Shown here: positions 51,564 to 59,984 of the stretch, piece after piece
Layout of the letters: each line of letters opens with the position of its first letter
Numbering within the stretch: position 1 is the stretch's first letter
Assembly: GCF_036345915.1 (NCBI RefSeq)
Contig: NZ_CP107785.1
Location: forward strand, 9,176,001 to 9,240,000
DNA from: Nocardia sp. NBC_00565
Lineage (GTDB): Bacteria > Actinomycetota > Actinomycetes > Mycobacteriales > Mycobacteriaceae
Direction: 5' to 3'
DNA: 64,000 nucleotides
Translations under genes and position numbers: made by a program
Notes under the pieces: generated by a model
The model's database searches: none
The model's input: only the letters and a program-made list of their open reading frames with translations
What the model was told of the DNA's origin: nothing

Positions 51564-51628
51564 GCGAACGAAGTGAGCGAATCATGTGTCAGCGTGCCTC
51601 GCGCATGCTGGAGCCGAGTGCTAGCGAG
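51555..51628 (+). repeat. Possible interspersed element between ATPase and permease genes
   Basis: The 73-bp space between the two genes starts with GAGCGAACGAAGTGAGCGAA, a sequence with internal repetition (GAGCGAA/GTGAGCGAA). It ends with GCCTCGC and GCGAGGC arms about 20 bases apart. The look is that of a short interspersed repeat often seen at gene boundaries in this group of bacteria; that it is repeated elsewhere is a guess from memory. Confidence 0.4.
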
Positions 51629-51636
51629 GCGCAGGC

Positions 51637-52878
51637 ATGAGCGACGTGGTGATGGATAAGGTCGAGGCCACGTCCTCGCCGGTGACCGAACTGGTCAATT
51701 CCTATGTCGGCCGGGTGCGCGGCGGCAATATGGGCGCACTGCCCTCGATCATCGCGCTCGCCGTGCTGTCGGTGGTGTTCTGGATCGCGCGCCCGGTCTT
51801 CATGACCCAGGGCAACTTCGCGAATCTGTTCACCCAGGGCGCGGCCATCGCGGTCATCGCCATGGGGCTGATCTTCGTGCTGCTGCTCGGCGAGATCGAC
51901 CTGTCGGCCGGATTCACCAGCGGTGTCTGCGCGGCGGTGCTCGCGGTGCTGCTCACCGATAAGGGATGGCCCTGGTATGCGGCGGTGCTGGTCGCGCTGC
52001 TCACCGGCGTCGCCATCGGCCTGACCATCGGGACGATCGTGGTGAAGATCGGCATCCCGTCCTTCGTGGTGACGTTGGCCGCGTTCCTGGCCTTGCAGGG
52101 CGTCGCGCTGAAGATCATGGACAACGGCCGCAATATCTCCATCCACGACGAGACCATCGTCGCCATCGCCAATAAGAATGTGCCGCCACTGCTCGGCTGG
52201 GTCATCTACGCGGTGCTGCTCGCGGGATTCGCGGTAATCCAGTTCCGAAAGCTACGGGCCCGCACCAAACTCGGGCTCACCGGTGAGACCGGACCGGTGA
52301 TCGCGCTGCGCATCGCGGCGGTGGCGATCGTGGGCGGTGCGGCCGTGCTGATCCTCAACGACGAACGCAGCCGCAACCCGGCGCTGCACTCACTCAAGGG
52401 CATGCCCATCGTGGTGCCGTTGATCATCGCGCTGCTGCTGCTGTGGACGTTCGTACTCAACCGCACGTCCTTCGGCAGACATATCTACGCGGTCGGCGGC
52501 AGCACCGAGGCGGCGCGGCGCGCGGGCATCCCGGTCGATCGGATCAAGATCGCGGCGTTCGTGCTGTGTTCGACGATGGCCGCGGTCGGTGGGCTGATCG
52601 CGGCCTCGCGCGCCAACTCCGTCGACCCGAATACCGGTGGCAGCGATGTGTTGCTGACCGCTGTCGGAGCGGCGGTGATCGGTGGCACCAGTCTGTTCGG
52701 CGGACGCGGGCGCATGCTCGACGCGGTGCTCGGTGCGGCAGTGGTCGCGGTGATCAATAACGGAATGGGCCTGATGGGCTACAGCGCGGGCACCAAATTC
52801 GTTGTGACAGGATTCGTCCTGCTGCTGGCGGCGGGGGTGGACGCCCTGTCGCGTAAGCGTGCGTTGCCAGGTAGTTGA
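51637..52878 (+). CDS. Sugar ABC transporter permease (XylH-like)
   Basis: A 413-residue membrane protein with 10-12 helices of the BPD_transp_2 family. Marks: GMGLIFVLLLGEIDLSAGFT (read as MGLIFVLLLGEIDLS), GTIVVKIGIPSFVVTLAAFL, and the EAA-like loop TSFGRHIYAVGGSTEAARRA with GIPVDRIKIAAFVLCSTMAA. The extra central segment (residues 180-250) is typical for XylH. It follows the ATPase gene after 73 bp. Confidence 0.92.
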   Translation: MSDVVMDKVEATSSPVTELVNSYVGRVRGGNMGALPSIIALAVLSVVFWIARPVFMTQGNFANLFTQGAAIAVIAMGLIFVLLLGEIDLSAGFTSGVCAAVLAVLLTDKGWPWYAAVLVALLTGVAIGLTIGTIVVKIGIPSFVVTLAAFLALQGVALKIMDNGRNISIHDETIVAIANKNVPPLLGWVIYAVLLAGFAVIQFRKLRARTKLGLTGETGPVIALRIAAVAIVGGAAVLILNDERSRNPALHSLKGMPIVVPLIIALLLLWTFVLNRTSFGRHIYAVGGSTEAARRAGIPVDRIKIAAFVLCSTMAAVGGLIAASRANSVDPNTGGSDVLLTAVGAAVIGGTSLFGGRGRMLDAVLGAAVVAVINNGMGLMGYSAGTKFVVTGFVLLLAAGVDALSRKRALPGS

Positions 52879-52905
52879 CCGAGGACCGGGAGGAGGTTCG
52901 CCCGA

Positions 52906-54102
52906 ATGAGAGCTGCACCTTCCCCGGACGAGATCCGGCGGCAGAACCTTGCCGTGCTACTGCGGCATGTGCACCTGAGCGGACCGGTGTCGCGCGCGGT
53001 GCTCGCGGAGCGAATGGGGCTCAACCGCAGCACCATTCTGGCGTTGACCGCCGACCTCGCCGCGGCCGGTCTGGTCAGCGAGGAGCTGCCCGGCCAGACG
53101 GGTAAGGCCGGGCGGCCATCGTTGGTGGTGCGTCCCGAATCGGAACGGGTGTACGGGCTGGCGTTGGATGTGGGCGCGGACCGGCTCGCGGTTGCCAGGG
53201 TCGGGTTGGGTGGGGTGATTCTCGATCGTCGGGAAACACCCCGTCCCAGCGGCACATTCGATCCGAATGACGTGATCACCGCATTGGCCGCCTTGGCGGA
53301 GAACATGATTCGCGAATCCGGGCCCGAGACCGTATGTGTGGGTGTGGGAGTCGCGTTCTGCGGGATGGTGCGCGAGCAGGACGGTGTCGTCCGGTACGGC
53401 CCGAATATCGGCTGGGTCGATGTGCCGGTCGGTGCGCTGCTGTCCGAGCGGCTCGGTCTGCGCGTCGCGGTCGGCAACAATGCCAACCTCGGCGCGCTCG
53501 CCGAATGCGAACGCGGCGTTGGGGTCGGCATCGCGGACATGATCTACCTGCACGGCGAGGTGGGCATCGGCGGCGGCATCATCATGGGCGGCAAGATGCT
53601 CGGTGGTGAGGGCGGTTACGGCGGCGAGGTCGGGCACATGATCGTCAATCCTGGTGGGCGGGCCTGCACCTGCGGTTCGCGCGGCTGTCTGGAAGCCGAG
53701 GCGGGCGAACTCGCGTTGATCGCGGCCGCCGGGCGCACCGATCTCACCGGCCGCGCGGCGGTCGAGGCGATTGTGGATGCCGCCGCCCGCGGCGACGCCA
53801 CCGCCCGAGACGCATTGCACCAGATCGGTGATTGGCTCGGCTACGGCGTCGCCAACCTGGTCAACATCTTCAATCCCACCATGGTCATCTTCGGTGGTGT
53901 GCTGCGCGAGATCTACCTCGCCTCCGCCGCCCAGGTTCGCAGCCGACTGGCGGTGAACGGCCTGCTCGCCGTCCGCGAGCGCGTCCGGTTGCGTACGTCC
54001 GCCCTCGCCGACGACGCCCCCCTGGTCGGCGCCGCCGAACTCGCCTTCGCCGATGTCCTCACCGACCCACTCCAAACCTTGGCCCGCATCTCGCGTCGCT
54101 GA
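52906..54102 (+). CDS. ROK-family transcriptional repressor
   Basis: A 398-residue regulator. Residues 12-65 form the winged helix (LAVLLRHVHLSGPVSRAVLA, RMGLNRSTILALTADLAAAG). The ROK kinase-like domain follows, with the zinc motif CTCGSRGCLEAEAG near residue 255 and GEVGIGGGIIMGGKMLGGEG. Such regulators (XylR, NagC types) respond to the sugar taken up by the adjacent importer. It starts 28 bp after the permease gene and closes the operon; the inverted repeats at 49421-49499 are its probable sites. Confidence 0.92.
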   Translation: MRAAPSPDEIRRQNLAVLLRHVHLSGPVSRAVLAERMGLNRSTILALTADLAAAGLVSEELPGQTGKAGRPSLVVRPESERVYGLALDVGADRLAVARVGLGGVILDRRETPRPSGTFDPNDVITALAALAENMIRESGPETVCVGVGVAFCGMVREQDGVVRYGPNIGWVDVPVGALLSERLGLRVAVGNNANLGALAECERGVGVGIADMIYLHGEVGIGGGIIMGGKMLGGEGGYGGEVGHMIVNPGGRACTCGSRGCLEAEAGELALIAAAGRTDLTGRAAVEAIVDAAARGDATARDALHQIGDWLGYGVANLVNIFNPTMVIFGGVLREIYLASAAQVRSRLAVNGLLAVRERVRLRTSALADDAPLVGAAELAFADVLTDPLQTLARISRR

Positions 54103-54125
54103 TCGTCGCTTGGCAGGATCAGGAG

Positions 54126-54911
54126 ATGACCGACCTCATCGCCGCGTTCCGTCGCGAACGGGACGCCGTTCTGGACTTCTGTGCCGGGCTCACGCCGCAG
54201 GAGTGGGTGGAGCCGAGCCGGGCCGAGGGCTGGCGGGTGCGTGATGTGATCGCGCATCTCGGCGCGGAGTGTCACCTGAACTTCACCGCGGATGTGCTGG
54301 CGGTCGTGCGCTCCCGAAATATCGAGCGGCTCAACGATGATTTCGTTGCCCGACGGGCCGACTGGGAGATCGATCGAGTGGTTGGGGAATTCGCGACGTG
54401 GAGTTCGCGGGTCGCCACGGTGGCGCGCGCGACCGGGCGGCGGCCGCTCGCAGCGATCCGTATCCCGATCGGCGAACTCGGTTCCTACCCACTGCGTTTG
54501 CTGCCGTCGATCCTTACCTTCGACTTCCATGTCCACCTTCGCCATGACATCGCACCCGCGCTCGGCAAGGAGATCCCATCGACCGATGCGGGGCGGATGG
54601 GATCGGTACTGGAGTGGATGCTGCCCCTATTGGCGAACTTCGGGGCGCGTGATCGGATCTGGTTCGATCGGCCGATCGGGTTGAGGCTGACCGGAGACGG
54701 CGGCGGTGCATGGCGACTCGAACCGGCCGAGGGCGGACGTTTGTACGTGATTGCCGGTTCCGATGACGATTCCGCGACGCAAATCACCAGTGCCGCAATC
54801 AATTTCCCATCCTGGGCGACAACGCGGACCTCGTGGCGATCGCACGAGGTGAACATCGCGGGGGATTTCGAGTACGCCGAACGCTTCCTCGATTCGATCA
54901 ACCTGGTCTGA
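54126..54911 (+). CDS. Maleylpyruvate isomerase-like (MDMPI) protein
   Basis: A 261-residue protein with the MDMPI/DinB-like N-terminal domain: LIAAFRRERDAVLDFCAGLT, PSRAEGWRVRDVIAHLGAEC. The metal ligands in this fold are three His; H in AHLG and one in TFDFHVHLRHD are visible. The C-terminal domain is SCP2-like. Members are mycothiol-dependent enzymes. ATG 54126 follows AGGAG closely, 24 bp after the ROK gene, so readthrough from the sugar operon is possible although no functional link is evident. Confidence 0.82.
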   Translation: MTDLIAAFRRERDAVLDFCAGLTPQEWVEPSRAEGWRVRDVIAHLGAECHLNFTADVLAVVRSRNIERLNDDFVARRADWEIDRVVGEFATWSSRVATVARATGRRPLAAIRIPIGELGSYPLRLLPSILTFDFHVHLRHDIAPALGKEIPSTDAGRMGSVLEWMLPLLANFGARDRIWFDRPIGLRLTGDGGGAWRLEPAEGGRLYVIAGSDDDSATQITSAAINFPSWATTRTSWRSHEVNIAGDFEYAERFLDSINLV

Positions 54912-55072
54912 TCTACGCCCGAGGCACCCGGCCGCCGGGTCCCCGATCCGGGTTCGGCGGTGCAGGTCCAGCCGGTTGCCGAGCGGTCGCTTGGGTGGTT
55001 TACCTGCGGAGATATCCGTGCGATGCTTTCGCGGTCGAGCGTGGGGGTTGTGGTTCGAATTCGGGGGGCTGC

Positions 55073-55621
55073 ATGGAGAGACATCCGTCGGGGCTTTCGT
55101 ATGCGCCGAGGACAGAGCCGCCGTTGTTGCCATATCGGCCGGGCGGGCGTAGTGCGCGGAGAGTGGATTTGCCGCGGGCGGCACCGTGTCGGACCGGGAT
55201 TACGGGGCGGCATGATCAGACCGGGCGGTCCGGGCCGCCGGGGGTGCGGCGGGCGCTCGGCGCGGGGCATGCCGCAGCGCCTCCGGTTGTCGAATTGGAT
55301 TCGACTGCACAGCAATTCGTCGAGCGGGCGCTGCGGCTGGCATTGGAGACACTCGACCACCGACGGCCGGTCGCCCACCTCGCCACCATGGCTACGCCCG
55401 GTGTGGTCGCCGCGGTGCGGACGCTGGTCCGAGCCGACCTCGCGCCCGGCCGCACGCTAGGCGCCGCGGTGCTGTTCCGGGTGGATCTGATGATGGTCGA
55501 CGCCGCGACTGCGGAGGTTTGCGCCTCCTATGACCGCGGCCGACAGCATTTCGCCATTGCCGCCCGGATCGCTCACACCCGCGCGACGGGTTGGCGGCTC
55601 ACCGTCTTTCGCGTGCGCTGA
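55073..55621 (+). CDS. DUF6459-like (Rv3242c neighbourhood) protein
   Basis: A 182-residue protein. The first 80 residues are rich in Arg and Pro and probably disordered (PSGLSYAPRTEPPLLPYRPG). The rest resembles DUF6459, a domain found near secA in actinobacteria: QFVERALRLALETLDHRRPV, DLMMVDAATAEVCASYDRGR, IAARIAHTRATGWRLTVFRV. Its function is unknown. ATG 55073 has the ribosome-site-like GGGGGGCTGC; the frame upstream has no conservation. Confidence 0.65.
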   Translation: MERHPSGLSYAPRTEPPLLPYRPGGRSARRVDLPRAAPCRTGITGRHDQTGRSGPPGVRRALGAGHAAAPPVVELDSTAQQFVERALRLALETLDHRRPVAHLATMATPGVVAAVRTLVRADLAPGRTLGAAVLFRVDLMMVDAATAEVCASYDRGRQHFAIAARIAHTRATGWRLTVFRVR

Positions 55622-55651
55622 GTCGCTCACCGATTCCCGGTTGTAAAAAGA

Positions 55652-55667
55652 ATACGTACGTCCGTAT
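55652..55667 (+). promoter_or_regulatory. Inverted repeat over the methyltransferase start
   Basis: ATACG-N6-CGTAT; the right arm overlaps the ATG at 55666. A repressor here would block a leaderless or nearly leaderless start; alternatively translation begins at GTG 55678. Confidence 0.4.
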
Positions 55668-56316
55668 GCTGACTGAGGTGGGCGACATCAGACACGGCTA
55701 TGACCAAGTGGCAGATCACTACACCGACGAACTCGCGGATGAATTGCGGCACAAACCACTCGACCGCGGCCTGCTCGACGTGGTCGCCGAATTCGCCACG
55801 GACGGGGTGGTCGCCGATATCGGTTGCGGCCCTGCACATGTGGCCGCATATCTTGCCGCCCGCGGTGTGCGCACCATCGGGATGGACCTCTCGCCCGCCA
55901 TGTGCGCGGCGGCGTGCCGAACCACCTCGGTGCCGGTCGGCGCGGCCGATATGACCGCACTGCCGGTGCGCTCCCAATCGCTGGCAGGCTTGGTCTGCCT
56001 GTACGCGGTCATCCACTTGAACGATGACCAGCGTGCCACTGCCTACGCGGAGTTCGCCCGGGTGCTGCGTCCGGGCGCGCACGCCCTCATCGCATTTCAC
56101 ACCAGCGACCCGGACATCCCGGTCGGTGGCGTCAAGACGATCACCGACTGGTGGGGCCACGAGGTCGACCTCACATTCCACTATCTCGACCCGTCCGCCG
56201 AGACCGAGGCCATGTCTGCGGCCGGTCTCGTCCTCGGGGCCCGCCTCGACCGCGAACCGCATCGCGACACCGAGCGTCCGAGCCGAGGTAGCTACCTGCT
56301 GGTTCAGCGGCTCTGA
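55666..56316 (+). CDS. Class I SAM-dependent methyltransferase
   Basis: A 216-residue methyltransferase. The SAM-binding motif I is VVADIGCGPAHVAAYLAARG (about residues 48-67), motif II is RTIGMDLSPAMC, and ALPVRSQSLAGLVCLYAVIH is the post-motif region, as in UbiE/Methyltransf_11 proteins. The acceptor is unknown. ATG 55666 or GTG 55678 (GAGGTG) may be the start, both just after an inverted repeat. It lies 44 bp after the DUF6459-like gene. Confidence 0.85.
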   Translation: MLTEVGDIRHGYDQVADHYTDELADELRHKPLDRGLLDVVAEFATDGVVADIGCGPAHVAAYLAARGVRTIGMDLSPAMCAAACRTTSVPVGAADMTALPVRSQSLAGLVCLYAVIHLNDDQRATAYAEFARVLRPGAHALIAFHTSDPDIPVGGVKTITDWWGHEVDLTFHYLDPSAETEAMSAAGLVLGARLDREPHRDTERPSRGSYLLVQRL

Positions 56317-56431
56317 TGCGTCGGCGGTAGGCCGGTTCGGTCGAACCGCATTCGGGCGGAGAGGCGGATTGTGCCGCGAGCATTGCTACTCGATGTGCAG
56401 GGTACGGCGACGGATTGTCGCGCGACCCTCT

Positions 56432-56475
56432 ACGGGAGGCGCGCTGTATCGAGACGGGAGGCGCGCTGTATCGAG
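56432..56475. repeat. 22-bp direct repeat, two copies
   Basis: Two identical tandem copies beginning ACGGGAGGCGCGCTGTATCG at 56432 and 56454, in the space between convergent genes. A simple duplication. Confidence 0.85.
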
Positions 56476-56510
56476 ACCAACTCGACTGCTGAGCGTTTCG
56501 GGCGAAATCG

Positions 56511-57374
56511 CTATGCGGTTCGGGTGGCGCACAGCACGTGGGGTGGGATGGTTGCCGATTGCGGTGTCGGGATGCCGAGATACCCTGCGATGAGATGCGG
56601 TGCGCCGCGGTCGTTGATTTGGTCGAACCCGTTCTCCCGCAAGATGTTCGCGATCTCGTCGGCCGTGAAGAAGCTGAGCCAGGGCTCGCCGATGGCGGCG
56701 ACGCGGTCGGCTCTGGCCGTGCGCTGGACCGTATCCTCGGGCCCGGAAGCCGCAGCGGGATACAGGTAGTCGAATATCAACTGCGTCGGAGTGGCCTGGC
56801 CCGCGACGAAACGCAATGTGTCGAGGATCGTCTCCTCGGTCAGGTACATGATGACGCCGAGCCAGACGAAGACGGCCGGTCGACTCCGGTCGAAGTCGGC
56901 GGCGGCCAATCCCGCTGCGAGCGTTTGACTTTCGAAGTCGACGGGTGCGAAGGTCAGCGACACCGGGATCTCGATGCCCGCCGACTCGAGCCGTTCGCGC
57001 TTCCACGCCTGGGTATCGGGATGGTCGACCTCGAACACGCGCACATCCGGGTACGGGTTGCGGTAGGCGAAGGTATCCAGTCCGGCACCGAGGACCACCA
57101 CCTGCCGGGTGCCTGCGGCGACGGCATCGGCAATGGTCTCCTCGGCGAAGCGGGCGCGGGCGGCGAGGAACATGCGGCGGCGCCGTCGCAGCGCGCCGTC
57201 GGTGTCGTGCTCCTGGATGATCGCGGTATGGAGATCGGCGAGTTCGTCGGGCGTTACGCCCGCGATGCGGATGGCCAGCGGATCGGTGAAGATCCGTGGT
57301 TCGCTCGCGATCTGGTGGTAGGCGCGCGCATAAGCGGTGGCGAGGGCGGTGCGACTGGGCTGACCGAGTTGCAT
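56511..57374 (-). CDS. COG3315-family (PPM/LCMT-like) methyltransferase
   Basis: A 287-residue SAM-dependent methyltransferase of the leucine carboxyl methyltransferase fold, with many paralogues in mycobacteria and Nocardia. Marks: SRTALATAYARAYHQIASEP, TRQVVVLGAGLDTFAYRNPY (motif I), VFEVDHPDTQAWKRERL (motif II) and FVWLGVIMYLTEETILDTLR. The substrates of this family are mostly unknown, often thought to be polyketide or lipid carboxylates. The conserved start MQLGQPS-like peptide is at ATG 57374. Confidence 0.88.
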   Translation of the reverse strand: MQLGQPSRTALATAYARAYHQIASEPRIFTDPLAIRIAGVTPDELADLHTAIIQEHDTDGALRRRRRMFLAARARFAEETIADAVAAGTRQVVVLGAGLDTFAYRNPYPDVRVFEVDHPDTQAWKRERLESAGIEIPVSLTFAPVDFESQTLAAGLAAADFDRSRPAVFVWLGVIMYLTEETILDTLRFVAGQATPTQLIFDYLYPAAASGPEDTVQRTARADRVAAIGEPWLSFFTADEIANILRENGFDQINDRGAPHLIAGYLGIPTPQSATIPPHVLCATRTA

Positions 57375-57418
57375 ACCGCCGAACCTACGTCGGCTTCGTG
57401 CGCCGCGCCACCACGGAA

Positions 57419-57709
57419 CTATGCCTCGGTGATGATCAGCGAGGTGGCGATCGGAGCCAGCACCTCGACCAGGTGCGTGATCGGCGGACGGAGATCGGCC
57501 AGAATCCATTCGTGTGTGACGCCGTTCACCGCACCGATGAGTGCGCTTGCCGCCCAATTGATTCCGCCATGCACGCGGATGCCGGGGCCCGCGATGGAAA
57601 GGAGCAATACCTCGATCACCGCCGCCCAACGGTGGCGGCGTTCGCGGCGGTGCTGTTCCATGCGTTCGCTGACGGCGCGGCCACCGTACTGCCTATCCGC
57701 GATGGTCAT
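57419..57709 (-). pseudogene. TetR-family regulator without its DNA-binding domain
   Basis: The 96-residue frame matches only the C-terminal helices of TetR proteins: RWAAVIEVLLLSIAGPGIRV, HGGINWAASALIGAVNGVTH, EWILADLRPPITHLVEVLAP. The helix-turn-helix half (about 100 residues) is missing, and none of the sequence to the right encodes it. It lies 44 bp before the methyltransferase gene, in the same direction, so it could once have controlled that gene. ATG 57709 could still give a small protein. Confidence 0.6.
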
Positions 57710-57725
57710 CGCACCACGGTATCGG

Positions 57726-57827
57726 TCAGCCCATGATGGCGTTTCCGCCGAACGCGTCCTGCGCGCCGTAGAAGAGCATGAAGACGTAGTACAGAACCGT
57801 CGAGATCGGTTCGTTCTGAACGGACAT
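57726..57827 (-). CDS. Possible 33-residue hydrophobic protein
   Basis: ATG 57827 to TGA 57726 encodes MSVQNEPISTVLYYVFMLFY and GAQDAFGGNAIMG, one amphipathic/hydrophobic segment with a Gly/Asn-rich end. Codon use is regular. A weak ribosome site (AGGAAAGCACCGAG) lies upstream. It is just before the TetR remnant in the same direction. Too short for a family call. Confidence 0.45.
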   Translation of the reverse strand: MSVQNEPISTVLYYVFMLFYGAQDAFGGNAIMG

Positions 57828-58088
57828 ATTCACTCGGTGCTTTCCTGCAACTGCCCGGCGCCAACCGGCCGGTTCGGTATTTCTCGGAAGTTACGGCATA
57901 TGACGCCTCTCGGCACCCGTAGTCACCGTTCTTCTCGCTCAGCGGCACGACTGTGGTCGCATCGAAGCCTGGTTGCGACCGACGTCACATATGTGCGGCG
58001 GTCCCAATTATGTGAGACGGGGTGGTCTCACAGTAGGCGAAGGGGCTGTGAATTGATCAATCCGCTGACGGGTCGCGCCCGGCGAACA
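57828..58088. other. Intergenic region with a symmetric site
   Basis: About 260 bp without a gene. It contains CACATATGTG at 57987-57996 (a 10-bp palindrome) and TGTGAGAC-N6-GTCTCACA at 58011-58032. The latter, 22 bp in all with perfect arms, has the form of a TetR operator and may be what the decayed TetR gene once recognised. Confidence 0.55.
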
Positions 58089-58553
58089 TCATTCTTCGGC
58101 AAGCCGATCGGCGTGAAGTAGTCGATCGGTGGCAGTGCCCGCCGCGAACATTTTCTCGGCGCGGCGGGTGTCCATGTATTCGCGTACGCGGTGGATTAGG
58201 CCGGCGCGCAGTTCGAAGATGAAGCAGTAGTTGTTGTCGTAGTGGTTGCCGTTCATCAGGGTTGCGCGCATGCGCTCTTCTAACACGACCGTTGTGTCGG
58301 TGGCGGTGATGGCGGTGAAGTCGACGCTGCGGTCGGCGACGAAGATGGTGGGGAATTCGGTGGCCAGGAAGTGCACGATGCGATCTCGGCCGATGAGGTG
58401 ACTGGTTCCGTCGAGGGCGCGGGCGGTCGGATTATCTGGTGGCGCAAGCCATTCGGCGTCCGGGGTGAATACCGCGGCGATGCGGTCGGGGTCCTGGGTC
58501 GCGAATTCGCGCCAGGCTCGCATGATCAGGTCTGTGCTCGTCTGTGCGTCCAT
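58089..58553 (-). CDS. NTF2/SnoaL-like protein
   Basis: A 154-residue protein with the SnoaL fold: IMRAWREFATQDPDRIAAVF followed by TPDAEWLAPPDNPTARALDG, then DRIVHFLATEFPTIFVADRS and a C-terminal strand with YCFIFELRAGLIHRVREYMD. Members act on small organic substrates or have lost activity. ATG 58553 is chosen because a large palindrome occupies the region just upstream. It is divergent from the Ada-like gene. Confidence 0.83.
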   Translation of the reverse strand: MDAQTSTDLIMRAWREFATQDPDRIAAVFTPDAEWLAPPDNPTARALDGTSHLIGRDRIVHFLATEFPTIFVADRSVDFTAITATDTTVVLEERMRATLMNGNHYDNNYCFIFELRAGLIHRVREYMDTRRAEKMFAAGTATDRLLHADRLAEE

Positions 58554-58591
58554 GTGGCCAATCCTGGGTGGTCGGCCGCCGTCGATCGCGC

Positions 58592-58626
58592 CATATCCGG
58601 ACATGCTGGTGACATGTCCGGATATG
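58592..58626. promoter_or_regulatory. 35-bp perfect inverted repeat in a divergent promoter
   Basis: Fourteen-base arms (left arm CATATCCGGACATG, right arm its exact complement) with a 7-base spacer. It lies 38 bp before each of the divergent starts at 58553 and 58664. Length and symmetry far exceed chance. The Ada-like AraC-type protein or an unlinked repressor may bind it. It could also extrude as a cruciform. Confidence 0.8.
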
Positions 58627-58663
58627 TCTCGTCGGTGGGCTGTCCCGGGTGCAGACTCGTGGG

Positions 58664-59674
58664 ATGGGATCGTTCCAGGGCGTCATCACGACCGGCATCT
58701 ATTGCTTGCCGCCGTGCCCTGGGCGGCCACGGTCGGAGAACGTCGTCACCTTCACGTCGGCGGCGGGCGCCGAGGCGGCAGGCTTTCGGGCCTGTCACCG
58801 CTGCCGGCCCTACCGGGGTGAACGAAGGCCGGTCAGCGCATCCGAATTGGTCTGCCGGGCTGTCGATCTCATTGCCGCAGGCGCGCTGGACGACGGTAAC
58901 GAGGCGGAACTGGCCGCGCGGCTCGCGGTTTCGGAACGTCACCTGCGTCGGATGTTCCACGAGCAGGTCGGGGCGACGCCGGATCAGCTGGCGCGTTCTC
59001 GGCGTGCGCATTTCGCGCGGCGGCTGCTGGACGACACCGATCTGTCGGTCACCGATATCGCCTTCGCCGCCGGATTCGGGAGTCTGCGTCAGTGCAACCG
59101 AGTGATGGTCGCGACGTTCCGGGCCACACCGCTGGAATTGCGCAAGCGGCGGCGCAAGGCCGATCGCCTGGTCGCCGATGGGGGTCTCGCACTCAGGGTG
59201 CCGCTGATCGAGGGCACGAATATCGATCGGCGATTGGCGCAACTTGCCCGTGATGCCGTCGGCGGCATCGAGCACGCCACCACGACGCGCTACCGGCGGA
59301 CCGTTGAGATGGACGGCAATCCGGGCGTGATCGAAATCAGTTCGGCCGCAACCGATAGCGCGCGACTCATCGTGCACGTGCCGCGGATCGAAGGGTTGAT
59401 CCACCTCGTAGCCCAGGTCCAACGACTGCTCGCCGGTCACCCATGGGATCCGTATGAGGCCGCCATACGCGATATCGTGGGGGCCGCCGATGTCCTCGAC
59501 GAGATCGTCACCACATACGGGACACCGGTAGCCGGGCTCGGACAGTTCGGGTTGGCCTATCTCTTCCCGACACCGAACATCCTCGCCACCGCCGACCTCA
59601 GCGCCACCGGTCTCGATACCGCTGGCGCACAAGCGATCCGGGCCTATCGGAACCGGCTCGCAGTCGCGAACTAG
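58664..59674 (+). CDS. Ada/AlkA-like fusion protein lacking the glycosylase core
   Basis: A 336-residue protein. Residues 10-50 keep the Ada metal-binding cysteines (TTGIYCLPPCPGRP and CHRCRP), but the usual 25 residues before them are missing. Residues 60-150 are an AraC-type DNA-binding domain (LAVSERHLRRMFHEQVGATP, TDLSVTDIAFAAGFGSLRQC). Then comes the AlkA N-terminal domain. The HhH-GPD part (WDPYEAAIR, later YLFPTPNILATADLSATGLD) stops at residue 336, before the catalytic Asp; intact relatives have about 480 residues. Regulation may persist, base removal should not. GTG 58649 is another start. Confidence 0.8.
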   Translation: MGSFQGVITTGIYCLPPCPGRPRSENVVTFTSAAGAEAAGFRACHRCRPYRGERRPVSASELVCRAVDLIAAGALDDGNEAELAARLAVSERHLRRMFHEQVGATPDQLARSRRAHFARRLLDDTDLSVTDIAFAAGFGSLRQCNRVMVATFRATPLELRKRRRKADRLVADGGLALRVPLIEGTNIDRRLAQLARDAVGGIEHATTTRYRRTVEMDGNPGVIEISSAATDSARLIVHVPRIEGLIHLVAQVQRLLAGHPWDPYEAAIRDIVGAADVLDEIVTTYGTPVAGLGQFGLAYLFPTPNILATADLSATGLDTAGAQAIRAYRNRLAVAN

Positions 59675-59984
59675 CCGGTGGTGTCCTCCTGGCACGGGAT
59701 AGGGCGCACCGTCGAGCGGTCGAGGTCCACAAGGCCAAGACAGCCAAGCAGATCGCCGGACCGATATCGATGCAAGGCGACTCGGAATGCCCCGGCGCGA
59801 CATGGGGTCGACCAGGACGACCCGAAGATTTACCAAACTCCGTCGAGCAGGCAGATCCTGAACGAGCTACGCCCCTGCGTCGAGGGGGGTGACAACCGTC
59901 GGTGCGGGCAACGAGGCACTGTGTATGCCCGGACCATGGCGACGGAGGAGAACCCCGAGGCAGGCCGAGTTTCCGGACGCGTCC
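59675..59984. other. Intergenic region between convergent genes
   Basis: About 310 bp. No gene recognised. A short plus-strand run near 59710-59790 looks coding-like (AVEVHKAKTAKQIAGPISMQ) but has no start and could be the lost end of the Ada/AlkA gene or other debris. No clear terminator was found. Confidence 0.45.
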
